This document shows, one piece after another, positions 13,801-26,300 of a stretch of 64,000 nt of DNA; within the stretch, counting starts at the first letter, position 1; each line of letters starts with the position of its first letter. Made by a program: the position numbers and the translations under genes. The stretch is from the NCBI GenBank assembly GCA_963556495.2, contig OY747712.1:30586235-30650234 (forward strand), read 5' to 3'. The notes below the pieces were generated by a model. The model saw nothing but the letters and a program-made list of their open reading frames with translations, was not told the DNA's origin and made no database searches. The DNA is from Valencia hispanica. Taxonomy: Eukaryota > Chordata > Actinopteri > Cyprinodontiformes > Valenciidae.

Positions 13801-16800
13801 CAATGCAGTAAGAAATTCAAGAAATATATACCTCTCCAAAATCATCTCGGAACATAAAAATAATTCCAAAATCCTTTTTTCCACCATTGATAAACTTTTT
13901 AACAGAGTGTAATGTCAAAAAATAGTATCTCAGGGTTTCCATTATAAAGAAGACTTGAGTCCAAGAAGGCGTTTAAGTATTTAATTCAAACATGTCTGGC
14001 CAGAACACGGAGGGGACAGAGTTACTCGTGCATCACCCTAACGAACCTTTCTAACTAACCGCTTAAATAGTATTCAGCAATCATTGTTTATCTCTGTAGA
14101 TGTCTTCTCCATCCTTCACGCCCCGCCTCCAGAGTAACCGAGTCATAGCAACGCATAAAGCAGCTCATCCGAAGGCCACACTGTTATCTTACTGCCCCGG
14201 CGTCTGTCTCTCTGGTGACCTGACACATATATCTTTCTCATAACATTAAGCTGGAACAATAAGCTTGTCATTTTACCCTAGATGCATTCACTAAACAGAG
14301 AATATACACTTAATTCCTAATTGCATAACAATTTTCCACCACAAGAGCTACTACTGCATTTCCTAAAAACCCCTCAAACACTCTTTGTGAGGAGTTTGCA
14401 GACCACTTCAGAGGGAAGGTAGACACCATCAGATGTAAGATTTTATCTTCTCAGAGTAACATGGTTTTAGACAAATCTGAGTGTGTGTCTTTACCAGAGG
14501 AAACGCTGGACAGTTTTGTCCTGGTAGAAGCTGGGACTCTTGATAAAGTTTTCTCCTCAGTGAGGCCCACCACATGTGTTTTGGACTCGATTCCCACTTT
14601 CTTTTTTAAGCAATTTTATGGATCTTTTAGAGATGAGATTTTAAACATGATGAATTGCTCCCTTCAGACGGGGTCTTTCCTGCCGCCTTTAAAGGGGCGG
14701 TAGTGAGGCCCCTGTTGAAGAAGAGCAATTTAGATTTTAATGATTTTAACAATTTTAGACCGGTATCTAACTTACCTTTTTTAAGCAAAATTTTTGAAAA
14801 AATTGTTTTAATTCAACTTAATGATTTTAATAATGTGCATAATGTCCTGGAGAAATTTCAGTCTGGTTTTAGGGTGAACCACAGCACAGAGACGGCCCTT
14901 CTAAAGATTTTAAATGATTTTAGATTAAACTATGATGCACAGAGGGTGACAGTGTTGGTTCTACTGGATATAAGCGCTGCCTTCGATACAGTAGACCACA
15001 CTTTTCTTTTAACCCGTTTAAAACAGATTGGCCTCTCTGGTGCTGTTCACAAATGGTTCACATCCTATCTCACAGACAGGACTTTTATGGTAAGTTTAGA
15101 TACCTGCTCCTCTAGGGTCCATAGGATTACATGTGGTGTGCCCCAGGGTTCGATTTTAAGCCCTGTGCTTTTTAACCTGTATATGCTCCCTCTTGGCAGC
15201 TTCATCAGAAGACATGGAGTCAACTTTCACAGTTATGCTGATGATACACAGCTGTACATCTCCATGTCTCCCGATGACACACGGCCAATGGATGCACTTT
15301 TTAACTGCATTTTAGACATTAAATCCTGGATGGCAGAAAACTTTCTCCAGCTCAACCAGGACAAAACTGAAGTTTTAGTCATCGGTCCTGAGGCTCAGAG
15401 AGAGAAACTTTTACCAAAACTACAATCACTGTCTTTTAATCCCTCTTTACAAGTGAAGAACTTGGGCGTGATTTTTGACTCTGAGCTGACTTTTATTCCT
15501 CACATAAAAAATATTACTAAAATAGGTTTTTATCCACTAAAGAACATCGCCAGAGTCCACCCCATTCTCTCTCGGGCCAATACGGAGACACTGATGCATG
15601 CTTTTATCTCCAGTAGAATTGATTACTGTAATGCCCTGCTTTCTGGTCTTCCCAAAAAGAGTATATCAGGTTTATAACTACTACAAAATTCAGCAGCACG
15701 TGTCCTGACGAAGACCAGGAGGCGGGAGCACATTACACCGGTCTTAAAATCATTGCAATGGCTCCCCGTACATTTCAGGATCGACTTTAAGGTTCTTTTA
15801 ATGGTTTTTAAGTGTCTTAATGGTCTTGGGCCTTCTTATCTCTCTGAACTGCTTTTACCATATAAACCTTCGCGGTCTCTGCGCTCCTCTGGCAGCCGTC
15901 TCCTTGTCACCCCAAAAGTCAGGACACACACGCATGGCGAGGCGTCTTTGCAGTTTTATGGCCCTCACCTCTGGAACAGGCTGCCAGAGGACCTCAGGGC
16001 TGCAGAGAACGTTCATGTTATTAAGAGCAGGCTCAAGACTCACCTTTTTAGCTTAGCTTTTAACTGATTATTATTTATTACTGTCGGTTTAATTGCTCTG
16101 GATGTTTTATATGATTACATTTAATCAGTTATTTTTATGCTTTAATTTATCTTAATCCCCGTTCCAATGTTTCCTCTGTGGGAGCCCTCTGCCCCGGGAG
16201 TGGTGGTCGGCTGTGGCTCCCTGGGTGCTCTCCAGGTGGAGCTTGGGTGGAGGTAGGGGTCTTGGCCTTGCCTCCACTGGGTGCCCTGTGTCGGTGCCTC
16301 CGCTGCTGCTGTTAATATACCGCTGCCCGGGCAGATGGCTCCTCTGACGGCGTTGCCTTGCATGGTTCATCTACACTCGGCCCAATGTCCTTTTTTACTT
16401 TTTCTTTTAACTGTGTGTGTGCATGGGAGTTGGGTTGGGGGGTGGGGGTATAACTGTGACCATGCTTTTAAATCTGTGGGGGAGGGAAGGGAAGGGAAGG
16501 TGGTTTTATGTGGGGTCATTTTAATCTTTAAAGCACTTTGTGATGCAACTTCTTGTATGAAAAGCGCTTTATAAATAAAGTTTGTTTTAATTTGATTTGA
16601 TTGGAGGAAAGGGGATAAAAAGGGTACTGAATTGGAGACAACTCATCACTGATAGATGACCACTGGGAGAAACTAATTAATTACAAATAGAAAACAAGGA
16701 ATGTGTATTAAAATCTGTTTTCGTGTCTTAACCTGTTCTTTAAAGTGAAGGCACAGAAATTAGGTCAAAACTGTATGAGAAACCATCCTGTGTTGTAAAC

Positions 16801-17423
16801 AACTTTAACCCACAAGCAGCTGGTGGTGGTTTGTATCTATGAAGCAAACAGATTTGCACCTCTGTTTCTTTTGGGAATTCCTTTTCTTTTCTTTCGAAGT
16901 AAAATTTGAGTCACTATTTACTGGAGTTCAGGTCACCATCTTGAAATTCATTAAAACCACCATCTTCCACCCCTCTTTCAGGTGGCAGAGCAGCTGATGA
17001 CTATCGCCTATGAGAGTGGGGTCAACTTGTTCGATACTGCTGAGGTTTACTCCGGGGGAAAGTGAGTGGTGTCTCCCATTTGTGATCATCCCAACACATG
17101 GCCAGTTTTTGAACAACCAGACAATGCTATAAAAAAATCATACAAATTTGATGTCCAACAAATTAATATTTGTGTTGCATTTTGACTGTAATAATGTATT
17201 AATGTATCAAAATCACAATTTATTTAATGAATTATTTAAATATTGATCTTGTTTTCTATTTATTCAGTTACTTATTAGTCCATTTTGTTTAATTTTAGTT
17301 TGAAAAAAGAAGTATTCTTAATTTTTCAAATAGTTTTCTGCAAATGTTTTTTAATTTTTTTAAATTATTAGATACAGTTGATATTGTTCACATATTAATT
17401 TTCTTCTGTAATAGTTTCCCTTT

Positions 17424-17472
<49 letters not shown>

Positions 17473-19564
17473 GTCTCTCTCTCTCTCTCTCTATGTCCAT
17501 TATTTCCATGAGTAATGCCTAAATTCAAAGCAGCTATAGCTTATTCATCTGTAGCACCTCGATTTTATGTCCCCAGCTCAATTTAATCTCCCGTCTGGAC
17601 ATCATATCCTGGTGAATGATGGGGGACAAGTAGCAGATAAAAATTAATTTCAAGGTTGCTGCTGGTATTCATGCATATAGTCCAAGAGTCTGTATCTGTT
17701 CTCTTGTTCTACCTCTGGTTTTTAATCAGGCTGTAGATGAGCAACTGATAACTTTCATGTTCATGCAGGGGGAATGTGTTTAATCTAATCTAATCTCATC
17801 AATCCTTGGGTGTGTAGTTTTTGGTTTTGTATCTAATCTTGTTTTTAATTTAATCTTTTCCAACAGAGCAGAGATAATCCTGGGAAACATCATAAAGAAG
17901 AAGTGCTGGAGGTAAAGTGGTGCCACCAGGCAAACAGCAACAACAGATTAGGTGCAAACTCTAACAAGATGTAAATGTCTGGCTCTTTTATTTCGTCTTC
18001 GGAATAAAAACTCTTGATTTAGCGCAATCCTGTGCAAAGCTGTTGAAACATCGACACTGTAAAGCATATCCACTTTGTAGGATGCTTAGGGAGAAAAATC
18101 TGTGTCTTGTTAAAGTGCAATGGTCTTAATGGCCTACATTAATAAAAATGTTACTTACTAAGCCCTGATGACTATGAAGGCAAAGCCCTCAACACCATTT
18201 AACCGCACAGAAACATCTCAAGAAACACAGCAGTAAGGCCAGGGAAATGAGATGACCTCTAAGCTCCCTACATCCCAGGCACATTTAACATCCCCAGGAT
18301 GTGCCTGAACGAGCACAGTGCATCTGCACACCCACATGGCCCAAAGGATTTGCTGCTGACCTCTCAGAGTCAGACAACCAGGACAATCTCAACGGTTTTG
18401 CCGTTTAATAAGACACCAAGGCTTCGGCCAGGGACATAATGGACTCCTTTTAGTATTGTTTTGCAACACACAGAATTAACGCTATAAAGAGGCATAATTT
18501 AAGAAAAATAATAGCATATATACCTTACCAAATAGTATTGGTTATAAAACTCTTTTTTTGTTCAAACTTAACCAATGAGTGTATTGGAGTAAGCTGATGA
18601 AAACAGTGGCTCTCAGAGGATTTTCTTGTGACCTCATTGCTTATACATGAAGGTCAATGGCTCTGACACCATTTGTGCTGAAATTACCCACCATCCCTTC
18701 TCCCTACCCGATATTTTAGACTCTGTAGATGGTCCGTCATAAACCAATTTTTCTTGGTTAAAAAATAAAACTGACAACATACATAAAAAAGATTATATAA
18801 CGTTTTAATTAGGCATGGCAGCAACAGCTGTGTTTTAGCCAAAGCATTTCTTTAGTGGTAACAAAAAGAATTTAGAAATGTAAAAGTATTTGACCAAACA
18901 GCTTCTAAATCCTTGGAAATAATATTTTTTGTTTGTTTTTGAAGAATGAGTGAAATTACCACATTTCATTACTACTGTCTTTGAGGCAGTGTGATGTTGG
19001 CTGTCAAAGATTCTCAGCATGTTTTGTCTCATGTAAAAAAAAGGCTAATTAACTGTCACTACTGTTTGTCTTTAATGAAAATAACTTAAAATAAATATGC
19101 TTATGAAAACCAAACATAGTAAAACATGTAGCTAACAAGAATATATTGGCAAGTGTTTTGGCATAAATTGAAATACACAATTCTAAACTGATAATAGTGC
19201 AATACGCAGACTGCTACAGGAGATTCTTCATGCATGCAGCCATCAGCATCTACTGTATATTAAGTATTTTTGAATTCAACTGAATTGAACAGAATTCAGA
19301 GGGACCTGGGCACAAAAGTACCGGTAATAACACATGCTGCCTACAAAACACACAACCAGTGGAAACACAGATCATAAATATTAACATTAAGTTATTAATA
19401 TTGAACATATTTTATCAAGCTAAAGAACCAAGTTGGGAGACAAATAGCTGAGGTCTATCTTCACTAACTTTGTATTTCTATTACATTCTGAGTTTGGATA
19501 CTTTGACATCCATAACAAGTTTGGATTTTGTTTAATTTACCCTTGCTGTTCAACATTAAAGTAA

Positions 19565-19623
<59 letters not shown>

Positions 19624-20301
19624 ACACTAAAAAAGGCCAGCAATGCTTAATATATTTTGCTTTTGCTTTCAAGCATCTATATGATGTGCTGAAATAATGG
19701 AAGGTGCACATTTCATAATTACACTATTTCCCCTGATGTGTTATATGTATGAAATAAGCACTAAATAAAACAAAATCACATTTCCACAACAGTCTGCATG
19801 TTATGTTAAGCAAGTTCTACATAGCCATGTGTTAACTAATCACTTGGAACATGAATTTTTATAGCATTACACACTTGGGCCTTGATTATTGGTTTTTTAG
19901 CCTGCTTTTCACCCTGACTTTGAATGTGAATAAATTATTGATCAGTTCAAGCATGAAGATATGTGGGAGTTTGATTGTAAGCATTCAGAGACTCCCCAAT
20001 GCATCTTCTCAAAATTTATAAGAAACAGGCGCACAGTATATCTGCCACTTCTCTCAGCAGGATGTGAAATAACTGAACAACACTCCTGTTTTTCACAAAT
20101 TTGATTGCTTCACTTGCTTGGGTATGCACACAGTTGCATAATAGCAGACGCACTTTATTGCTAAAACACAATTATCTTTTTAATAACATTTTAAAGTTGA
20201 TTTTTTTGTCTGTCCTTTGATGTGTCTGCTTCCTTTAGGAGATCCAGCCTTGTGATCACCACAAAGCTTTATTGGGGAGGAAAGTAAGTGTACGTGTGTG
20301 T

Positions 20302-20355
<54 letters not shown>

Positions 20356-23300
20356 GTGTGGGTGTGTGTGTGGGTGTGTGTGGGTGTGTGTGGGTGTGTG
20401 CGTGCGTGCGTGCGTGCGTGCACGTGTGTGTGCACGTGTGCGTGTGTGTGTGTCCAAATAGTTTTTAAATATATATGTATATTTCAATTTTCCAGCTCAG
20501 ATGGTCAGGCCATATGACTAATGACCGGCTAGACTTAAAAGTTTTGCCTCCAGCTTCTGACCTCATGCCGTTGAATCAGACATTCTGGGGAAACCCACAG
20601 GTGCAAACACCAGGCATTACACTGGGGAAAAAATGACAGCAAGCTCCCATCTTGCTTCTGTTTCCATGTTGTATATAACGGCTATATCCCTCAGGCAAAA
20701 CATCATATTTGCTCCTGCTGTCTCGGTGAAATATTATGAGTTAAGTCCACATTAGTCACATTCCCCCTCCTTCTAAAAAGCCTTCAGGTTTTCACCAAGG
20801 AAAGTCGGGTATCCACCAGTGCTTTCACTTACTACTTATGGTTTTCTTATAATGTAATTTAAGTCACTGCAAAGGGTAAAGGATTTTATATAAAATCCTT
20901 CTCTCAGCCAAGTTTCAATGTATTTAAAATCTCTTTCCACCCTAGATGCATTTAGTGAACAACTACTTGACTCACTCAAGAGTCTTCTCGAGCTTTTCCG
21001 CTCCACATTATGATACATATTTGATGCATGCTGCCCACATGTTAGCGCAAAAGTAAGATTGCTTGAGAATATGGTTCAAAGTGTCATCATAACTTATTCA
21101 ATTCAATTCAGTTTATTTATATAGCGCCAATTCACAACAGATGTCATCTCAAGGGACTTAACAAGAACTCATTTCAATACATTTATGCAAACATTTCAAT
21201 CAGTTAAAAAGTTTCCTATTTAAGGAATCCCAGCAGATTGCGTCAGTCATTGGCGTGAGGTTGGGCCCCGTTGATGCAGACTTTCCAACCACAGCAATCC
21301 TTCAGCAATCCCTCATACTGAGCAAGCATGTAGCGACGGTGGAGAGGAAAAACTCCCCTTTAACAGGAAGAAACCTCCAACAGAACCAGGCTCAGTAGGA
21401 GCGGCCATCTGCCACGACCGTCTGGAGGTTTGAGAAGACAGAGCAGAGACACAGTAGGAACAGAAGATCTGATATAAGAGAACTTTCTATGTTACAGAAA
21501 GTGAAAAGTTGATAACAGGACACAGTGGATGTTCAGCCACTGGGAGCACCATCCCAGTCGATGCCCCCCGTCTAACAAGGCATTGCAGCCAAGCAGGATA
21601 CCAGACCAGCTATATCTTCTATGGAGAGAAAAATGCTGAGAGAAAACAAAGTTAACAGTCGAAATAACAGAATGTACTGTAATACAACTGGAGAGTGGTA
21701 GTAGAAAAGGAAGTAGCAGAGTGAAGAAAATTATTAAGTCTGTCCTCCAGCAGTCTAAGCCTATAGCAGCATAACTACAGAGATAGCTCAGGATGACCTA
21801 AGCCACTCTAACTATAAGCTTTATCAAAAAGGAAAGTTTTAAGCCTGGCCTTAAAAGTAAACAGAGTGTCTGCCTCACGGACTAAAGCTGGGAGCTGGTT
21901 CCACAGGAGAGGAGCCTGATAACTAAAAGATCTGGACAGGATGTTTCTAATTTTAGCAATATTCCGGAGGTGAAAGAAGGAAATCCTAGAAACCTGTTTA
22001 ATATGGGATTTAAATCTCGTCTTGGTCAAAAATAACGCCGAGGTTCTTTACGTTATTACTGGGGGCCAATTTAATGCCATCCAGATGAAGTGATTGACTA
22101 ATCAGTTTCTTTTTTAGAACTTCTGGTCCAAAGACAGCAACTTCTGTCTTGTCAGAATTTAAAAGCAAAAAGTTTAGATTCATCCATGTTTTTATGTCTT
22201 CCAGACAATGCCTGAAACCTTGCCAGTGAAACATAGAAATCTGCGATGCCAATGCAGAAAGTGTAAAATAATTTAAAATGAGCTAAGTGTAAGATCAGTT
22301 TTTATTCATATAGCACCAATTCACAGTCAATGTAATCTTGAGGCACTTAACAAGACAAACAGGTTCAATTCAGTCCAGTAAAACATCTATCTATGGCTCC
22401 ATCTAGAAACACATCTGAGCACAGAAGCATGATCCAGGAGTATGTTCTATTAGCATGAAAAACAGTGCACATGGCAGCAATAGCTCATTTAATGAGGCGA
22501 GCCTGGCATGCCTTCTGTGTATCAAAATACAGACATGAGGAAAATAGCAATAGAAATGAGTAAACAAAGGTTAAATAGCAGACAACCTGCACAGTTAGCT
22601 TCCATTTATTTTACAAAAAACATTTCTTTACAAACCAATCCCGCAATACTGCCTCAAGGAAAACAGAGCTCTATGTCAAGTAACATTTAACAGTCAGAAC
22701 TGTCACAAACCCAGACACAAGAGAGATGTAAGACATAATAACTTACTGGTTCTGAGTTTTTTCCCCTTTCCTTAGATAACACCCTTAACTTTTCTGTGCA
22801 AGACCAAATCTAAAAGTTACAAGACTGAAAGCCCACATTAAAGAGAATTATTCTATCCTAGAAAAGACACTGCTTCAAGACTTTCTGTTTCATCTATGCC
22901 AACATGAAACACCTTGCTAGGACTTTAAACAGAGTGGATGTTGGGAAAAGAAAAAGCATCCTCCCTGGCTCAAGCTTTTTTTCTAATATGCACTTCGGAA
23001 TTTGGATTTTAAAACATATACAACATAAATAAAGTTAAACACAGGAAGATATGGTGGAGTTAAAAAATATCAGTGTATCTACATTGCTTGCAGCTAACTT
23101 TAAAAGCAATTTCCTGCTTTTTTTTAACTATGACAGCTCCTCTAGAGTAACCATGGGCTACTCTAATTAATGCTCTCTTTGCCTGTCAATTTAGATTGTT
23201 GGCCATGTCTTGGTAGGTTTGCAGTTGTGCTATACTCTTTCCAATTTTAGGTGATGGGTAGTCCTAACAAAAGTTCAATGATAGGGATGTTGTTTTATAG

Positions 23301-26300
23301 GTTTTAGTGAAAAGCATCTTCTCTGGCAAGTTTAACTGTCTGCTTAGTTGTTATAGTCGTGGTATTTGTGTGTTTCCCATCTCGTAATCTTTTCCTCCTG
23401 TTTCAGAGCTGAGACAGAGAGAGGCCTCAACCGAAAACACATCATTGAAGGTAATCAGTCAAAATCCTCCCCTCCATTTTGCCCTTTACATTGCACCATC
23501 CCTCTCAGCCCTGTTGCACTCCTGCAGAACCGCCTTCTTTTATCTGCTTTTCTCCTCCCTCCTTGTTCCTGTCTGTGTCTCTTCTCACGTCTTCGATGTC
23601 GACGCAGCAGAATTTGAAAGAACAATCGGCCAGCAGTGCATCAGACTTTGGCGGACGTTTTGTCTTGTATTGTACAGGTTTATTTTCTTATGCATTCACA
23701 CCTTATAGAGAACTGGAGTCAACTTAAATGTCTGCCCTTCTTTTCTCCTCTGGCAAGCTCTTTTTTCCAAATTGTCACTTTCCTTCAGTTCATGGCGCGA
23801 CACTTTCTCACCCCCCACTTTTGAAACAACTGGTCACTCCAAAGCGCAATGCACCTCTTGCGGTGACTCAGGTCTCTCCCACATTATTAGCATTCACTGC
23901 AGCCTCTGCAGCATTACCCACCAAACAAGAGGCGAATGCATCTAGGAAAGGCAAAATGAGAGGGGACAAGGATTCAGAGGGAGAAGGTTGCACAGACCAG
24001 ACATTCAAGGGAGGCAAAGCAAAAGTATCATCATCAATTAGTTGAACCCAGCTTTATTGTACATGACGGATATTTGAGAGTAACTGGTGTGACAGATGTC
24101 ATCACTGATTAATATGCTGGCTGAGTGAAGTATCTTTTGATACTCTCTTCTTTACAAAAGCCATTCAATGTCCCTTTTTCCGTTGTTATAAATCACTGAT
24201 CCAAAACACAGGTTTGACCTTAAGGTGAACAAGCCTCCAACAAGCCGAAAATGTGTTGAACATTTTCATAAATTCCCTGACAGCTTGAGTGTTGGTTAAA
24301 CAACTTTTATTGAGCTTGCATTTTAAATGCATCTTTTGCTGCAGATGCCGGCAGAGTTGCTTTGTTGTTCAGCGTGTTTTCTCGCTTCCAAAAATAGACT
24401 CCCTTCACGGCCCTTTAAACTCCAGCTAATCCAGCAGACAGCAGCATGTGATGCCGGTGCAAATTCAGATTAAAATCCATGTAAAAAGTGGTCGGTAGAT
24501 TGTGTGGGAGCAGATGACAGGGGAAGGTGTAAGGAGTTCTATCGGGGCTAGGAAGTAGTGTATCCCTCAGCTGGGATTAGTGGATGATGAAGAAGCCTCT
24601 GGCATTAATCTGCATCTCACACACACACTTACACACACACTCTTACTCTTCCATGTCTCTATTACTCTGCCGTCTTCCTTTGTTGCAGTCTCCTGTGTAC
24701 ACTTTTCATTTCTCATTTGGTCTTTGTTTGAGCAGACACTGAGAGTGACCTTTCATATGTTTCCATGTTATCTTTCAGTTTCAGGTGTTTGGTTCACACA
24801 CCTCCAACTGACATTTTTTATGTAACATGGATAGAGGATTTTACAGGTGAAAGGTTTTTTTTTCATTTCATACAGCTGATCTTCCTGTCAGAATGTGAGC
24901 TCAGTTTCAGAGAGATTATGTTTAAGACTTGTGGTATATTTAAAGAATGCTCACTTTCAGTCAAAGATTGCTATGGAAGGTTTGAATCGGAACATTTTTC
25001 TTTTGTTTTGATGCACCAGAGTATTCTGGGTCTTTTACTGCTAATTCGCTAATGATAAAGCAATTTCACATTTCTAATTTGAATGTCAAATTTTCCATCA
25101 AATATCTTACATAATTAGAAGACCTATTTAGACCGGGCATTAACTTCCTTTGTGATACTTTGAGATTTTGCTTCAATACTTTCATAAAATGTTATTTCCC
25201 TTATGATACTCTGTATTTTGTCAAGTGCACCAGTCCCTCTTACAGCACAACATATACACAATATAATACTGCTACTTTTGCAAGTGTCGTTCTTTTTATT
25301 AATGGTCACTAAGGCCAAAAACATATAAGGCAAGGCAAGGCAAGGCAATTTTATTTGTATAGCACACTTTCAACAGCAGGGTAATTCAAGGTGCTTTACA
25401 TGATTTGGTGATTTTTTAAAAAACACATAAAAGAAACACACATTACACATGATACACAATAAAGCAAGAGAAAGATCAAAAAAAGCAAGAGCGCATGAAC
25501 ACATTTCATACATATGACATCAAGCATTTACTCGAAGGCAATTCTAAACAAATGGGTTTTTAGTCTCGATTTAAAGCAGTTCAGAGTTTCAGCAGCTCTA
25601 CACTCGTCAGGAAGTCTGTTCCAGATAAGGGGAGCATAAAAACTGAAAGCTGCTTCTCCATGTTTAGTTTTGAGTCTAGGGATGTTTAGTAGGCTAGAGT
25701 TGGAGGACCTGAGTGGTCTTGGTGGTTGGTACCGTGACAACAGGTCTTCAACATATTTTGGTGCTAAGCCATGTAATGATTTATAAACTAGTAGGAGTAT
25801 TTTGAAGTCTATTCTCTGAGCTACAGGGAGTCAGTGTAAGGACTTTAGAACTGGGGTGATGTGCTCTACTTTCCTGGTTCTAGTGAGGACGCAAGCGGCA
25901 GTGTTCTGGATCAGCTGCAGCTGTCTGATTTACTTTTTAGGCAGACCTGTGAAGATGCTGTTGCAGTAATCAATCCGACTAAAGATAAACGCATAGATTA
26001 GTTTTTCTAGGTCGTGTTGCAAAATCAGTCCTTTAATCCTAGAAATGTTCTTCAGGTGATAGAAGGCTGACCTTGTTATTGCCTTTATGTGACCCTGGAG
26101 GTTCAGGTCTGAGTCCATTACTACACCTAGGTTTCGAGCCTGATCAGTAGTTTCTAGCTGTATTAATTGAAGCTGTGTGCTGACTCTTGATCGTTCCTCC
26201 TTGGGTCCAAAAATAATCACTTCAGTTTTGTTTCTATTCAGCTGGAGAAAGTTATGCCACATCCATCCATTTATTTGGTCAATGCATTGATTTAGGGTTT

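Larger units (their letters stand above)
11140..16605 (+). mobile_element. Near full-length L2-type LINE (dead), with nested solo LTR
   Basis: A two-ORF non-LTR retrotransposon in kcnab1 intron 3. The GC-rich 5' UTR (about 11140-11317) is followed by ORF1 (11318-12649) and an ORF2 with endonuclease and reverse transcriptase (about 12800-16067). A 3' UTR comes next, ending in ...AAAGCGCTTTATAAATAAAG, TTTG, TTTTAATTTGATTTGATTGG (to about 16605). Sequence composition changes sharply at both ends. ORF2 is broken by several stops, frameshifts and an LTR insertion, so the copy cannot move by itself. No clear target-site duplication was found, and the 5' limit is uncertain by about 30 bp. Confidence 0.9.
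16606..20238. other. kcnab1 introns 3 (end), 4 and 5
   Basis: Apart from the exons at 16982-17061 and 17867-17911 this is non-coding. It includes a (CT)n tract at 17426-17493 and a (TA)n tract at 19568-19621. No other gene or mobile element is recognised. Confidence 0.6.

Noticed and set aside
16142..16574. Open frames in the GC-rich LINE 3' UTR
   Set aside because: They lie behind the ORF2 end and lack any LINE or host domain.
20269..20487. 72-codon His/Thr-rich open frame on the minus strand
   Set aside because: It is simply the (TG)n microsatellite read as CA repeats; no family features.
23366..24045. Cluster of overlapping frames behind kcnab1 exon 7
   Set aside because: Only 23407-23450 is coding; the rest is intron with C/T-rich composition and no similarity to the gene family.
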